64,000 nucleotides of DNA. Origin: Wolfiporia cocos. Lineage: Eukaryota > Basidiomycota > Agaricomycetes > Polyporales > Phaeolaceae. Both the position numbers and the translations under genes were made by a program. Positions 1 to 10,780 of this stretch are shown here, one piece after another (the first letter of the stretch is position 1; each line of letters opens with the position of its first letter). The notes under the pieces are model-generated. The model saw only the letters and a program-made list of their open reading frames with translations. It was not told the origin of the DNA and did not search any database. The DNA is taken from assembly GCA_029448655.1 (NCBI GenBank), contig JACCLO010000017.1, positions 496,001 to 560,000 of the forward strand, written 5' to 3'.

Positions 1-311
1 TCGCAGATCGGGCCGATCTGGGGCCTGACCCCCGAGGGCGAGCTGCGCAACGTGTGGCGCTGGCTCGGCGTGCAGAACCTCTGGTTCATGCTGGGTGCGT
101 GTCCTGCTCAGTTCGGCGGCGGCTCCGGCGTGCGGGGCTCACCGGTGCGTGTGGTGTGCAGGCAACCTCGCGATGGGCCGCTTCTACTCGAAGCACCTTG
201 CTCTGCGTGAGTGTCGTTCATCACGCAGCAACTATGTTCAGGTGCTGATGGCTTGCCGCAGAGATCTTGGCGATCCAAAAGGGCTTGTATGGGAAGCGTT
301 ACGTAGATTGA
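1..311 (+). CDS. Flavin-containing monooxygenase-like protein, C-terminal end (partial, 3 exons)
   Basis: The window opens inside an exon (1-94) in frame 1. Two GT-AG introns can be placed at 95-161 (GTGCGT...GTGCAG) and 207-261 (GTGAGT...CGCAG). Exons 1-94, 162-206 and 262-311 join in frame and end at TGA 309-311. The translated tail contains GELRNVWRWLGVQNLWFMLG, then GNLAMGRFYSKHLALQ, and ends YGKRYVD. This matches the family pattern at the C-terminus of fungal class-B-like flavin monooxygenases (RNxWR.LGVpgLWfM.GN, ..RF.SKHLAL). Such enzymes use FAD and NADPH to oxygenate small nucleophilic or ketone substrates; the FAD and NADPH motifs lie outside the window, so substrate and activity cannot be judged. 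This is the left-hand host anchor of the transposon block. Reading straight through intron 2 gives an open but non-family-like tail, which supports the splice model. Confidence 0.85.
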
Positions 312-984
312 GCTGTCTCTCCGGGCTTTGTCTGTGCGGCTTAGAGCAGGCTCGATCTAAACGGTATTGTAAATTAGGTGTTGTATCAGACGCATGTGCT
401 TCAGTTCCAACGGCGATTGCTTTAGACAAACACAGACCGAGCAAGTGCAATGCAAATTACTGATATGGCAAGTCTCATTCCTTCTTTGGATGAGATATGT
501 TAGGCACCCAGGCTTATTGAGTCCACGCAAGCTTTCAAGTTGGGACTCTGCTCTGTACCTTCTTTCCTTTCCACTCACCTTCTGCGGAAATTAGCATGGG
601 CCAGTTCTCCATATTTGCAATCACCGTGCAGATTTTCCTAATCTATCTCAATGTGCAATTCATTGCTGGTGTCTTCTGGGTCCAGGGCCCATTCATCACC
701 TTTTCAGGAATTATACAGGTTTTTCCACATTTTTGGGACATTCCACCATGGTGGGCCACAAGCCCTTGCACTAGTCACGTAAGAATAGCCACTGCCACAG
801 ATGGTCAGGTGATGAGTAGTACTGGCATGGTCACATGCATGGACAGTAGGGTGCTCTGGTCAGATGCTTTACTTACACAATTATGATTACTCACATGCAA
901 CATGACATGTAGTTAGACACGAACTACTCACATGTTGTATAGTTTGAGGTGAGGGTTTGAGGGTGGTCGCCAAGGTTGTAGAGT
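312..984. other. Intergenic DNA, no gene supported
   Basis: This is the 3' flank of the monooxygenase gene up to the first solo LTR. It holds only short overlapping ORFs on both strands with no recognisable domain. I see no tRNA or transposon termini. Confidence 0.5.
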
Positions 985-989
985 GAGAG

Positions 990-2324
990 TGTTACGGGTC
1001 TAGTGATGTGCAAAGCCCGGCTCAAAGCCGTGAGCCGGGCCTGGCCGAGCCGACTTAAGCCGGGCCGAGCCGAGCCTTGGGGCAGCTTACGACAGCTCAG
1101 GGCCCGGCTTGGATTGTGAGCCGGCCGTAGCCGAGCCCTGAGCCAGCAGCTTTAGGCGCGCAACTCTAGCTATGTTGTAGTGAGCGAAAATAGGCCCGTT
1201 GGTACAAGATTTTGCATACTTTCAGCTTAAATATTCTCAACAACCATACAATAACTTGTGGCCAGTGCAAAACTTCGTAACTATTGTGATCGGGGTTGTG
1301 ATCGGGGGTTGTGATCGAGACCTGTATTTTCCGTCAGTGTCATGAGCAACTGTACAAGTACTTGTAGATCAGGACAACAATAGATAGCAGACATATATGC
1401 ATCCTGAATGCATTGTGCTGCAATTTTGAGCTGTACAAACCAATAACTTCGAGGTCCTTCCTGATTGCTCATAAGCCCTGGCCTGAGCCTGAGCCGGGCC
1501 CAAGCCGGCCTGAGCCATCATGGAGGGCCCGGCCTGACATTTCGCTGAGCCCGGGCCCTTCAAAGCCGGGCCCAAGCCCCAGGCTTTGAGCCGAGCCGGG
1601 CTTTGCACATCACTATACGGGTCGAATACCCATTCATATATTCGAGTCGTGAATATAGATTGTTCTTCTGCACGTAGGCACGTCGCCGTATGCAAGGCAA
1701 ATACTCATTAGATGCCTTCAAGTCCTAGGTGAAGTTCCTAGGAGATCGTTTGATATTCAATAAGCATTAGAGGATATAATCTGTTCGGGGGGCAAGTCTA
1801 ATAGAATATAGGACTTGCCTAAGTCCGAGAAGTCAATGTGCACTTCGAGGACTTAGTCGTTCGGTTGCTCGAGTGAGAAATACTGAGTGTAGTTTCCTCC
1901 GTTTGAGAACGAGTATAAGACTTCTTGTTTATACAACAAGGTTGAGCTGAAGAGCCTCGACAGTAAGTACATGAGTTTATATACTACGTTGGGTTTCAGG
2001 GGTCAAGTTAGTCCCAGATGTCACCAATACTATCTATGCTATAGTACCAAACGTTTGATAGGTATGTAGTGATATATCCGAGATGATAGATAGGAATGAT
2101 GATGGTGGTTGAACACCATCTATCAGTTAGTAAATGATAAATGTGAAACGGGGGCAGAGTTGGATCTGCCAAAGGTGAAACGCGCCCTATACACTAGTAC
2201 AACTGGGGATGCACCCAGTAGAGTCACAAGTAGCCAGGGGAGTTGGTTGCACAACAAGTCCCTGTATCATATTCGCCCAATGGTGAGTCCCGCCAGCATT
2301 TGATAAATCAAAATAACTGTAACA
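990..2324 (-). mobile_element. Solo LTR, G family, carrying a nested hAT MITE
   Basis: The segment starts TGTTACGGGTC and ends ATAACTGTAACA. It is flanked by an exact 5-bp TSD GAGAG (985-989 and 2325-2329). Removing the MITE at 1001-1615 and one TACGGGTC copy leaves 712 bp, close to the 710-bp solo LTR at 38,924-39,633 and clearly homologous in reverse orientation to the LTRs of element G. No internal retrotransposon sequence remains, so it is a recombination remnant. In its own orientation it keeps the TATA region, but its priming 11-mer carries a substitution (AGCTCAACCTT). Confidence 0.9.
1001..1615. mobile_element. Non-autonomous hAT-type MITE, copy 1
   Basis: The ends are inverted (TAGTGATGTGCAAAGCCCGG at the left; the right end reads ...CCGGGCTTTGCACATCACTA). 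An exact 8-bp TSD TACGGGTC lies at 993-1000 and 1616-1623. 8-bp TSDs and a TAGNG-like terminus are hAT superfamily traits. The 615-bp body has subterminal GC-rich repeats of GAGCCGGGC type on both sides and no coding capacity. It inserted a few bases inside the edge of a solo LTR. Related copies lie at 6977-9697 (interrupted) and 11,305-11,923. Confidence 0.88.
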
Positions 2325-2329
2325 GAGAG

Positions 2330-2844
2330 CTAGTGCACACAGGGGAAGAGGTGTTATACCAAGTTTAATGGTATACTTAGATGAATTGTTCTAAGGTTAT
2401 AACGCCCTTAGTGTGTAGCTTATATACATTGTAAGACAGACCCCTAATACCGTAAGTAAGACCTATGATACTAGTAGGGCGCAGGGTTAGACCGGTAATG
2501 GTCGTAAGCCGGGGCCATGTGAATATGCCTTAGCCAATAGCCATAAAGGCGCATTGTACAGTCAGTGTGAATCCCACCACGTGACCAATAATGTAACTAT
2601 GACTTCGTAGATTGGTGAAGTCCCATTGTCCTTGGGGTGGCCATAGGCAAGCCCGGTACTATGATGTAACTGTGATGTCAGGTATGACGAGCAGTTCTAG
2701 ATTATGATGTCGGGATGATGTCATGTATTTATATTTAACCATGATGTCAAGTATGACAATGTGATGTTGTCATGGTCTAGCCTTGTGACGTAGTTAGAGA
2801 CTTGTCTAGTCTATGATGTAGCCATGATGTCGGTATGACGTGAT
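2330..2844. other. Unassigned repeat-like DNA
   Basis: No gene is supported. A TATA-like stretch (CTTATATACATTG near 2420) suggests an old LTR remnant, but I could not find paired ends or a TSD. From about 2650 onward the sequence is dominated by ATGATGTCA-like words. Confidence 0.35.
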
Positions 2845-3565
2845 TGTCACGAGAAATCATGAGCTCATCCCTTACCTGCATAATAACGTACTTTCGTCAT
2901 GATTCCTTAGTCTCACATGACCTAGTGACGCTGGTGTGATTAGCGCCCAGTTCTTTATCTTATCACACTTTCATCATGGTCTTATCTTGTTACTTGTAGT
3001 TACACGTTACTGCGTTACCTCTGTAACACTCACATGACTTAGTGCTCAGGCCCTGCTTTAGGGTGGGGTCCTCCACAGCAGCTGTGCGGTCTTACATGTA
3101 TATATACCAGTAGTGTTCTGAGGCTTAACCTCAGAACTTGTATTCTCGACCTTGGGGGCGAGTCCCCTGGGAACACCTTCACTACTGTGTGCTGCACGAC
3201 TAGGCTCTTGCCCCTCTCTTGCACTTGCTCGTCTGGGTACTTGACCACTGAGACTCAACATCCAACTTGTGGCCTGCGACTTACAAGCAGGACGGGTCCT
3301 GTTCCTCCTCGTTAGGAGTATAGGGGCCTATTAGGGGGATATTCCCTGTTGCATGGTACACATGGATTCCCATATCAGTGATGGCCTAGATTATGACATC
3401 ATTGGTGATGTCATTGATTGCTGATTGACTATGATGTCATAATGACATAGTTGTGTTGTCATAGTCTAGATTGATTATGTAACCATGATGTCATGATGAC
3501 GTCATGGTTGTCTTTGAGATTGGTGACGAGAGTTTTTAGATTAGATTGTTGTCACGTGTTTGATG
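2650..3565. repeat. Dispersed ATGATGTCA/TGACATCAT-rich tract, split by a solo LTR
   Basis: The words ATGATGTCA, GATGTCATGATGACGTCA and close variants recur irregularly in both orientations on either side of the solo LTR at 2845-3377. It looks like a degraded satellite that served as an insertion target. Spacing is irregular, so I do not call a fixed period. Confidence 0.5.
2845..3377 (+). mobile_element. Solo LTR (533 bp)
   Basis: TGTCACGAG...CATATCA is flanked by the exact TSD GTGAT (2840-2844, 3378-3382). A TATA box (TATATATA, about 3099) is followed by a perfect 9-bp inverted repeat at 3115-3137 (GTTCTGAGG / CCTCAGAAC). There is no internal domain. Confidence 0.85.
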
Positions 3566-4551
3566 ACATAATCCATTAGGACTTTGTCTAGGTTTTGATA
3601 TCTAAGTTCCCGAAGGGTTTACTTAAATATGTGATTGGTATAGATTGTATGCCCTGAGGCGTAGAACGTTGGGAAAAGCTTTGGAAAATAGGGCAAGAAT
3701 TGTATGTTGCAGATAATCTGTGACAGCTCCTATCTCCATGACTCCAGGCTCAAAATTCTCAGAGTTTTTTTCTAAAATGATGGCCATGTATCTCTAGTAT
3801 AAGTGTGAATTTTACAAGCTTCTGAGAGTACATTGGGCATGATACCAAAGCCCATGAAGCATCACGACAGTAATGCAACTTTTCTCCGAGCATCAGTCAT
3901 GCCATCAGTCATGATTGCTGAGCTGCCGAATGCACAGCATCAAACAGCATCATGCTGCTGGTGGCAGACAGCGATCACACAGATTCTACAACTCTCTGAG
4001 GATGTATGGGCGACTATCTTCAAATGAACTTCAATTGGATATGCTACAATCAAGGATTACATATGATTCATTTGTCAGAACTACATCTGGGTGAATAGCC
4101 ATGAGCTGGGTAAGGTGCATAATCTGATGGGAATAAATGGTATTCAGTAACGATAGTTTGGAGACTGATTGAGTGCATGTTCTCCTGGGGTTGTAAAGGC
4201 CTGCTGATGTGCTGAGGAGATGTATTGGTCACTGCTGAGAATGCTGGTGGGCCCGAATCGACTCATTGATGCCTAATGGGCAGCTGATTCTCAAACAAGT
4301 GCGCTTCTCACTGTGGGCCAGGAGAAGACCACTGAACTGCTCGTTCTGTCACAAGGTCATGTGAGACTCCAGGTGAGCTTTTGTTGTGTCGATGGGCTCC
4401 ACCTTTGTGCCATCAGTTGAAAGCTGTAACATGGCCACAATATCCTGTAGATTAGGTTTGTTCTTTGACAGTATGCTGCTGCTGAAGATCATTGTCTAGC
4501 TCTGCTCCTGTCTCCATGCTGCTTGTGATGCTTCAGCTGCATGTCGGCATG
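3383..4551. other. No gene recognised
   Basis: This is AT-rich sequence with short ORFs (for example 3833-4027 plus, 64 codons) lacking any family signature. Part of 4450-4551 may be upstream sequence of the broken ankyrin gene, because removing the solo LTR at 4557-5042 joins it to that gene. Confidence 0.4.
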
Positions 4552-4556
4552 CATTC

Positions 4557-5042
4557 TGTCACACATTTTCTAGTGACACCTCACTACTCGTTTACACCGG
4601 GAGTCAAACTCTCGACCTCCGGATACACCATCATGTGCATGCCATTACTGGTGTATATCTCCATACTAGTTAGCGCATAGCTAGCCCCCATACATCACAT
4701 GGTAGTGTTACATAAGCATTTGAGTTCCTGACTATTAGGCGCGTGCGCACAGGCCACGTTGCTTTAGGGCAAGGGTAGTCACTTAGTACTACAGCGCTAC
4801 TATCATATATATAAACCTAGGAGTCTGAGGCATTCTCCTCAGACTCATCAATTTGGCAATGCCTTAGGGCACCTTTACTCCATCCCTGCTGCGCTCTGGT
4901 ATCACACTCGCTTGTCTGTTGCTGTGACTTGATAGCCTTCCACGATGCTGGGGCCTTCGTCTTTAGCAATGTCGACTACGTCTAGGAAGAGACTTGTTAG
5001 TAGGGCATATGCATTGAGGGATGACCCAAGAGTTTTGGGTCA
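4557..5042 (+). mobile_element. Solo LTR (486 bp)
   Basis: TGTCACACATT...TTTTGGGTCA is flanked by the exact TSD CATTC (4552-4556, 5043-5047). A TATA box at 4808-4815 is followed by a perfect 10-bp inverted repeat at 4821-4846 (GAGTCTGAGG / CCTCAGACTC). It belongs to the same family as the solo LTR 44,333-44,839: same ends, same hairpin, and a tRNA-like box B motif near the 5' end in both. Confidence 0.87.
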
Positions 5043-5176
5043 CATTCAGCTCATCCTTCTTATTCAGCTTTGCTTGTCTTTCTGCCTCCTGGATCATGGA
5101 GCCAACCTGAACACATCTGAAGGGCATCTGATATCTGCTTTGCACATTGCAGCCACTGTCAAAAATCCTGATGCTG

Positions 5177-5715
5177 TGACACAGTCTCACCTGACTGTGC
5201 AACCGGCCTGCTGGGGAAGCCTAATCCTATGCCAATACGCATAAACGTGGATGGTGTGTCACCCTTGGGGTACACCTAGACTAACTGCCCAGCAAGACAG
5301 CCAAGGTTTAGAGATGAGGCAGGCACACAGACAGTGCAAGAAAGAGGGCCTAAGCCCCATTTGCCGAAAATCTCAAGAATGAGCTGTAAGGCTCATTTGC
5401 TACTGCTTATATACATGCTAGTTGTTGTGGCCAGTAATGGCCACCCTAAAGTACCTGGTCTGTGCACAGTAACTAAGAGGTGATGCAGTACTGTAACTAC
5501 TGTAATGCTATGTAACAAGGGAGTGACTGTGATGTGAGTACATGGGAGTGCACACCTACCCTCAGGCGCATGTGACTATCTACAGGTCAGGTGTTGATGA
5601 TGTGAATGAGATGATGTGGAAGGGCACTAAGGGGACAGGGGGCCATGTACAGTGTGGAAAGCCTGTTATTACCCTGTAAAATAAGCAGGGCGATGCCACA
5701 GGACATTCTGTGACA
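5177..5715 (-). mobile_element. Solo LTR (539 bp) inside the ankyrin gene
   Basis: TGACACAGTC...CATTCTGTGACA is flanked by the exact TSD TGCTG (5172-5176, 5716-5720). On the minus strand a TATA box (5413-5406) is followed by the inverted repeat AATGAGC / GCTCATT (5378-5397). Confidence 0.87.
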
Positions 5716-5738
5716 TGCTGCAGAACTACTCACTCAAT

Positions 5739-6775
5739 TGACACAAGATACTCATCTTGGTGTTATCCAAAGGCATTGCCCAAACCCTAAGCCTCTCTTG
5801 TTATGGTCTGTACGAATATACTCGAAGCTCTGCTATCTGATGCTCCACTGGGAGAGAGGACTTAGCGTTCAATGCGTGCTTTATTTCTAGGGATCCCTGC
5901 TCAACTGGGGACCCTCGTTTCATGTATAACAGCCCTATGCCCTTAGTTTCACAGGATATCAGCTAGAACCTGATATCATGTGTCTAACCACAGATTTCTT
6001 GCATTTCATCTCTTGTTGCGCTCAACCGCAACACTTCGCATTTGTTATCTTAGCACACTAGCCCTTATGGACTTAGTGGTAGCAGTACCAAGGACACTAT
6101 GACCCCGGTTACAGGATCACAGTATATAACCTGATGTGAATACCGGTCAAGTTCCTCAGCTCGACCTTGTTGAATTACAAGGATCTTATACTCATTCTCA
6201 AGGGCTTGAGAAATTAAGCCTGCAGCTTGTATATCAACACTCTGACTCTGCCGAGTCCAACAAGTAGTGTGCTACTTGATATGCTGAGTAAATTGACTTA
6301 GTTAATTTGGCTGAACAGATATTCAATCTGTAACATCTCTCATAAGAATTGAGGGTACCCAGACTAGTAAGACGTGGTCTAAGTAGAGGGAACATCAACA
6401 ATAGTCGGACGCAGCATGCAGTGGATGATAGAGTAACAAGGGAGCAGAGCCCCAAGGCCGAGATTCATTGGACTGAGGTTGTAAGACCCCAGTCAACAGT
6501 ATCTATACATCAGAGGAATGCTACACTAAGAGATCGGACCTGCCCTAAAGACGTGGTCTGTGCATGCTGTATGTAATGCCTCTAATGTAAGCAGACAGGT
6601 GACTACCGGCGCTCTGGTAATTTAAAGCCTGTACCTACTATTTAATCTAAGGGATCACGTGACATACCAGTGCAGTAGTCTATGACGAAGTGGCTAACGT
6701 GCCAGAAAAGGGGTCAAGGGGCTGTAATTTCGAGCTGGAGTAGAGTGGCTGACCCATGTCTCAGAGTCTGTGACA
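5739..6775 (-). mobile_element. Solo LTR inside the ankyrin gene, carrying another LTR
   Basis: TGACACAAG...GTCTGTGACA has near-exact TSDs TCAAT (5734-5738) and CCAAT (6776-6780). Its own length is 495 bp once the nested LTR 5799-6335 plus one TSD copy is removed. Removing it restores the ankyrin reading frame, which independently supports the boundaries. Confidence 0.82.
5799..6335 (+). mobile_element. Solo LTR, G-like family, nested in a solo LTR
   Basis: TGTTATGG...TCAATCTGTAACA is flanked by the exact TSD TCTCT (5794-5798, 6336-6340). It is diverged from element G but keeps the TATA box (from 6123) and the priming 11-mer AGCTCGACCTT (6158-6168) at the same 35-bp spacing. Confidence 0.86.
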
Positions 6776-7039
6776 CCAATATGGAGCAAATCCCAATGTA
6801 CTTGTGGATATTAATACAGTCCACTGGAGAGAGGTGAGCATGGGAGACATCAGCAGGTGCTGGTACCTATGTGCCATCATATCCCCATTGGATAGCAGAT
6901 TTTGGTTTCTCCATTGCACATGGCAGCAGCTATTGGGACAGAGAAGATTGTCAAGTTGTTGTTGCAGAAAGCTGATTAGTGATGTGCAAAGCATGGCTCA
7001 AAGCCGTGAGCCAGGCCTGGCCGAGCCGACTTAAGCCGG

Positions 7040-9152
7040 TGACACAAGCACTACCCTAGACACACACCCGGGGGAAGGGGGCTCGCTCAAAGGCGCCTTC
7101 CTGGTCTGGGGCATCTAAGGCTGCAAAGGCCAAGACAAGTCTGAGGGTCACTCAAGACTGTCTGGTGTATATATACTCCTACACTGTTTGTACATGTTAT
7201 GGTGTGGCCTGTAAGGCACCAGCGCTGAGGTAAGCTATGCAGCTATGTGGTGGCCTGTGATGGCATCGGGCGCGGGATCATAGAGCGCGGGACGGCCATG
7301 GCAACGTAGCGGGTTAGACCCGAGTCAGTGGTTCTCGTTGATCGGGGGTTCGCTGGTAAGGGCAGGATTCTAAGTCCGTGATCGGGGTTCTAGTGTAGAT
7401 TGGGGCCATAGCCGGTAATGGCGGGGTTATCGGGCCGTGATCAGTGACGTAGCTAGTGATCATGGACTGGCCGGTAATGGCCTTGGGTGATCGAGCGTGA
7501 TTGGCTGCGATCGGTGCGTAGCGCCTTGCGACTGCTAGGGTTCTCAGTTGTACAAGGGCTGCCCGAGGTCGGTGTTCCTCATTGACCTGGGTGCTGTGGG
7601 GTTTAGGGCCTCCCTTGGGCCTTCGTCCGTATAGTACATAGTCCGTGCCAATAATGGCGTGGGTCCTTGGTCAGTAATGATTGGGTAGCCAGTAATGGCG
7701 GTGGTTCGTGGAGATGGGAGGCATAGGGTTCGGTTGGTTGGGTGGACAGGGTCCTAGCCGTGAGTCTGGATGTCCGTGACCTGATGAGGTGTGGTCCAGG
7801 TAGCAAGGGGTTGGCCTGGTTAGGTGCTACTGGGCTCATTGTAGTTGGTCGGGGTCACGTGACTGCTATGGGCTTTATGTTGGACTGGACGTGGGGTCTG
7901 GGACTAGGGTTCTTAGGCGTGGCTGGTGATGCTGTTAGCTAGTGCCCGTAGTGGTACGTGCGTAGGGCTTGGTTCTGACACAGACTACCTGTGGGACTCA
8001 CCAAGGCCTATATTCTTGAGTAATAAGGCGACTTGGAGAGGAGGTAATCCAGCGCAGCAGAATGGTGAGAGTTATTCTACGGCGCAAGCCGAGAATAATA
8101 GAACTAGAGTTATAGGGCGTCAAGCCCCTAGTTATATACATGTTTATGGGAAGGTCACGTGCTACTAGCTAGTCGTTACCTTTCCGGGTTATGTGGCTTT
8201 GCCAAAGGGCGAAGCTTATCTTATCTACTGTTTATGGACTCTACATAGAATGGCCATGGCAAGGCCCTAATGGCCGAACCAATCGTATGAGAGGGATTTG
8301 TGTGGTTATTGTTAGTAACGCGGGCGCAGCCCGGGTATAGAGGAAGCCGGTTGCCGGATACCGTGAGGTATAATGGCGATTGGCCGTGCTTCGTTGGATG
8401 ACCAAGGCGAGATGCCGAGGTTGTTATGCCATTGGACGGGAAGTACCGTGGCATGTGTTACAACCCGGTCCGGATGGTTACCGGGGCATGTGTTGGTCTT
8501 AGCCGTTAGGCGAGGACCGGTGTTTGGGCAACGCCGTGATGGCAGAAGCCCGGGACTTGGAGAACGCCGAGTCCGTGAGATGGCCGAGAAGGCCATGACC
8601 TATAGCGATATAGCCTTGATGCTATTATAGTGCTGTATGGTCGTGTTGCCATTATTATACGAAGGCGTGGCGCGCCTGAGTTGCCATTGTGATCAAGGAT
8701 CTTATGACGTGTGGGAAGCCGGGAAGGCCGACCCAATAGTACAAGGCCGTGAGGCACTGTTTGTACATGTGGACATTATTATGCGAGCGTGCCGCGCTCG
8801 GCCTATCATTATGATCTAAGATCTATGACGTGGCTGGTCTTGCTCTGACGGGCGAGACCTGTATGACGTAGCTGTAGTGTTGCTATTGGACGTGGTTGTA
8901 CCGTAGCGTTATGTAAGCTAGTCATGTGGTTGATAAGCCCGCTTGTCGTGTGGCAATGGGAGTTAACCCGTAGATAACTTGTAGTTAGACGTATAAATCC
9001 CGGATAAATTGCTATAATCATAGGAAAAATGCTGTAAGCCCCAGATAAATCTGTGACAGGTTCTAGCTGAGGCATCGGGTTTCCAGCCTCGGGGGTGCTC
9101 TTGATGATCGGAAAAGGTACTGTGCCTAAAGGCTTGAAATTGGCGTGTGACA
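7040..9152 (-). mobile_element. Solo LTR (about 1.02 kb net) nested in the hAT MITE
   Basis: TGACACAAGC...GGCGTGTGACA is flanked by GCCGG (7035-7039) and GCCTG (9153-9157), a TSD with one substitution. The nested LTR 7976-9058 must be removed to obtain its true length. It is GC-rich with a TATA-like run GGTGTATATATAC near 7160. No coding sequence is present. Confidence 0.75.
7976..9058 (-). mobile_element. Solo LTR (1083 bp), third nesting level
   Basis: TGACACAGAC...AAATCTGTGACA is flanked by the exact TSD GGTTC (7971-7975, 9059-9063). It is closely similar throughout to the solo LTR at 54,029-55,119, so this family has at least two copies here and no internal region in the window. Confidence 0.88.
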
Positions 9153-9831
9153 GCCTGGCTGAGCCGAGCCTGGGGGGCGGCTTAAGATGGCTCAGGGCCC
9201 GGCTTGGATCATGAGCCAGCCATAGCCAAGCCCTGAGCCGGCGGCTTTAGGCGCGCAGCTGTGGTGTTGTTAGAATTAGGCCCTTTGGTTGATTTTGCAT
9301 CAATTCACCTTATATGATCTCAACGACCATTACAATGACTTGTGATCTGTTAACACGGTGCGGAACGTTGTGACTACTGTTGTGATTGGGGTTGTGATCG
9401 AGATCTGGATTTTCGGTCAACATTATAAGCAGCTGTAAAAACACTTGTAGATCAGAATAACAACAAATAGTAGACATATAAGCATTCTGAATATGTTGTG
9501 CTGTCATTTGAACTGCACAAGCCAATAATTTCGAGGTCCTACCTGATTACCCATAAGCCCCGGCCTGAGCCTGAGCTGGGTCCAAGCCGGCCTGAGCCGT
9601 CAAGGAGGGCCCGGCTTGACATTTTGCTGAGCCCAAGCCCTTCAAAGCCGGGCGCAAGCCCTGGGCTTTGAGCCGAGCAATGCTTTGCACATCACTAAAG
9701 CTGATCCACACATCCTCAACAGTGGGAACAAGACAGCACAACAAAGAGCATTGGAGAATGGACATCATATAGTAGCCAAAATAATTGAAGAATATGAAAG
9801 CAGTGGAGGGCAGTGGGGTATTGACTATGAT

Positions 9832-10774
9832 TGTTACAGTTAGTTTATTTTGACACACACAGGTACAATACAGGGACTTGTTGCACAACCAACCCCCCTG
9901 GAGACTCATGACTCTACAGGGCATAACCACCATTGTACTAGCTTACTAGGGCTCATTTCAGACCTGACAGATCTAACTCTGTCATTGTCTCATATTTATC
10001 TATTTGATTGATAGATGGTGTTCAACCACCATATTCCCTATCATTGCTATTTATCATTATAGATTTATCATTGCATATTAATCATACATTTCAGACCAGG
10101 TTGCATTTAGTAGCAGTGACATATGGGATGCATAGGACCTTAGATACTCAGTGTAGTATATAAACTCATGTAGCTATGGTTGAGGCTCTTCAGCTCGACC
10201 TTGTTGTAATGACAAGAGTCTTATACTCATTCTCAAATGTAGGAAACTATACTCAGTATATTCTTGAGCTTAGAAGACAGAATCCTTGATGTGCACTTTG
10301 ACTTAGGTGAGTCAACTATACACTTGCCTATTGAACTTTTTTTGGTGGAGGATTGCACCATTTTAGTGCACCCCCAAGCAGTCAACAAAGCTATCTCCCT
10401 GGGGCCGCTAGAGTACAGGGAATTGGAACCCCACTGACTCACATGAGGAGGAAATGCATTATGCACATGACTGGCCTGTTGATCCAGCAGTAGTGTGGGA
10501 CTCCCACCCACTAAAACCCCCTCATGGCAAGACTTTGGATGGAAAACTACCCAGGATAGGCTGAACCCAGACCACACTGGCATTATCAGCTGACCTGGGT
10601 GAGGCCTTGAGGTGATGCTGCCACTACACCACCACCACCGCCCCCTTGCCTGTTGACCTTATATCCTAGAACATTGAACTGGACATTGAATGAAGCACTA
10701 GTCTTTCAGACTCAGTGTTGAAGATGCTATATCTGCAGACTCGAATATAGCAAACAGGTATACAACCTGTAACA
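9832..10774 (+). mobile_element. Solo LTR, G-like family, with a nested SINE
   Basis: TGTTACAGTTAG...CAACCTGTAACA is flanked by ATGAT (9827-9831) and ATCAT (10,775-10,779). TATATAAA begins at 10,157 and the 11-mer AGCTCGACCTT at 10,192, giving the same 35-bp spacing as element G. The central part is interrupted by the SINE at 10,337-10,647. Confidence 0.83.
10337..10647 (-). mobile_element. tRNA-derived SINE candidate
   Basis: The 311-bp insert starts on the plus strand with seven T (poly-A tail on the minus strand). Near the far end, read on the minus strand, are an A-box-like GGTGTAGTGGCAGCATCACC (about 10,612-10,634) and a B-box-like GGGTTCAGCC (about 10,555-10,568). Flanks GCCTATTGAAC (10,326-10,336) and GCCTGTTGACC (10,648-10,658) are an 11-bp imperfect TSD. 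This combination is the standard signature of a pol III SINE mobilised by a LINE. I see no LINE in the window. Confidence 0.65.
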
Positions 10775-10780
10775 ATCATA

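Larger units (their letters stand above)
6977..9697. mobile_element. hAT-type MITE, copy 2, split by nested LTRs
   Basis: The termini TAGTGATGTGCAAAGC and GCTTTGCACATCACTA are flanked by the exact 8-bp TSD AAGCTGAT (6969-6976, 9698-9705). Subtracting the nested LTR 7040-9152 and one TSD leaves about 603 bp, the same size as copies 1 and 3. It interrupts an ankyrin repeat between codons for Q-K-A-D. Confidence 0.88.
5043..9831 (+). pseudogene. Ankyrin-repeat protein gene fragmented by transposons
   Basis: Coding pieces lie at 5043-5176, 5716-5738, 6776-6831, about 6927-6976 and 9698-9831. The first piece encodes LLDHGANLN...ALHIAATVKNPDA. Deleting the solo LTRs 5177-5715 and 5739-6775, each with one TSD copy, joins it in frame to AELLTQYGANPNVLVD. 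After a gap or intron (about 6832-6926) come IVKLLLQKADPHILN and ALENGHHIVAKIIEEYE, interrupted by the hAT MITE at 6977-9697. The LLL..GADPN/ALH.AA pattern is the ankyrin fold, a protein-interaction repeat. Partners and cellular role are unknown. The end of the gene is not certain: the solo LTR at 9832 cuts the frame after GIDYD. The phase between the third and fourth pieces does not fit a simple GT-AG intron, so one frameshift is likely. It may be a host gene or a gene carried by an older transposon. Confidence 0.75.
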
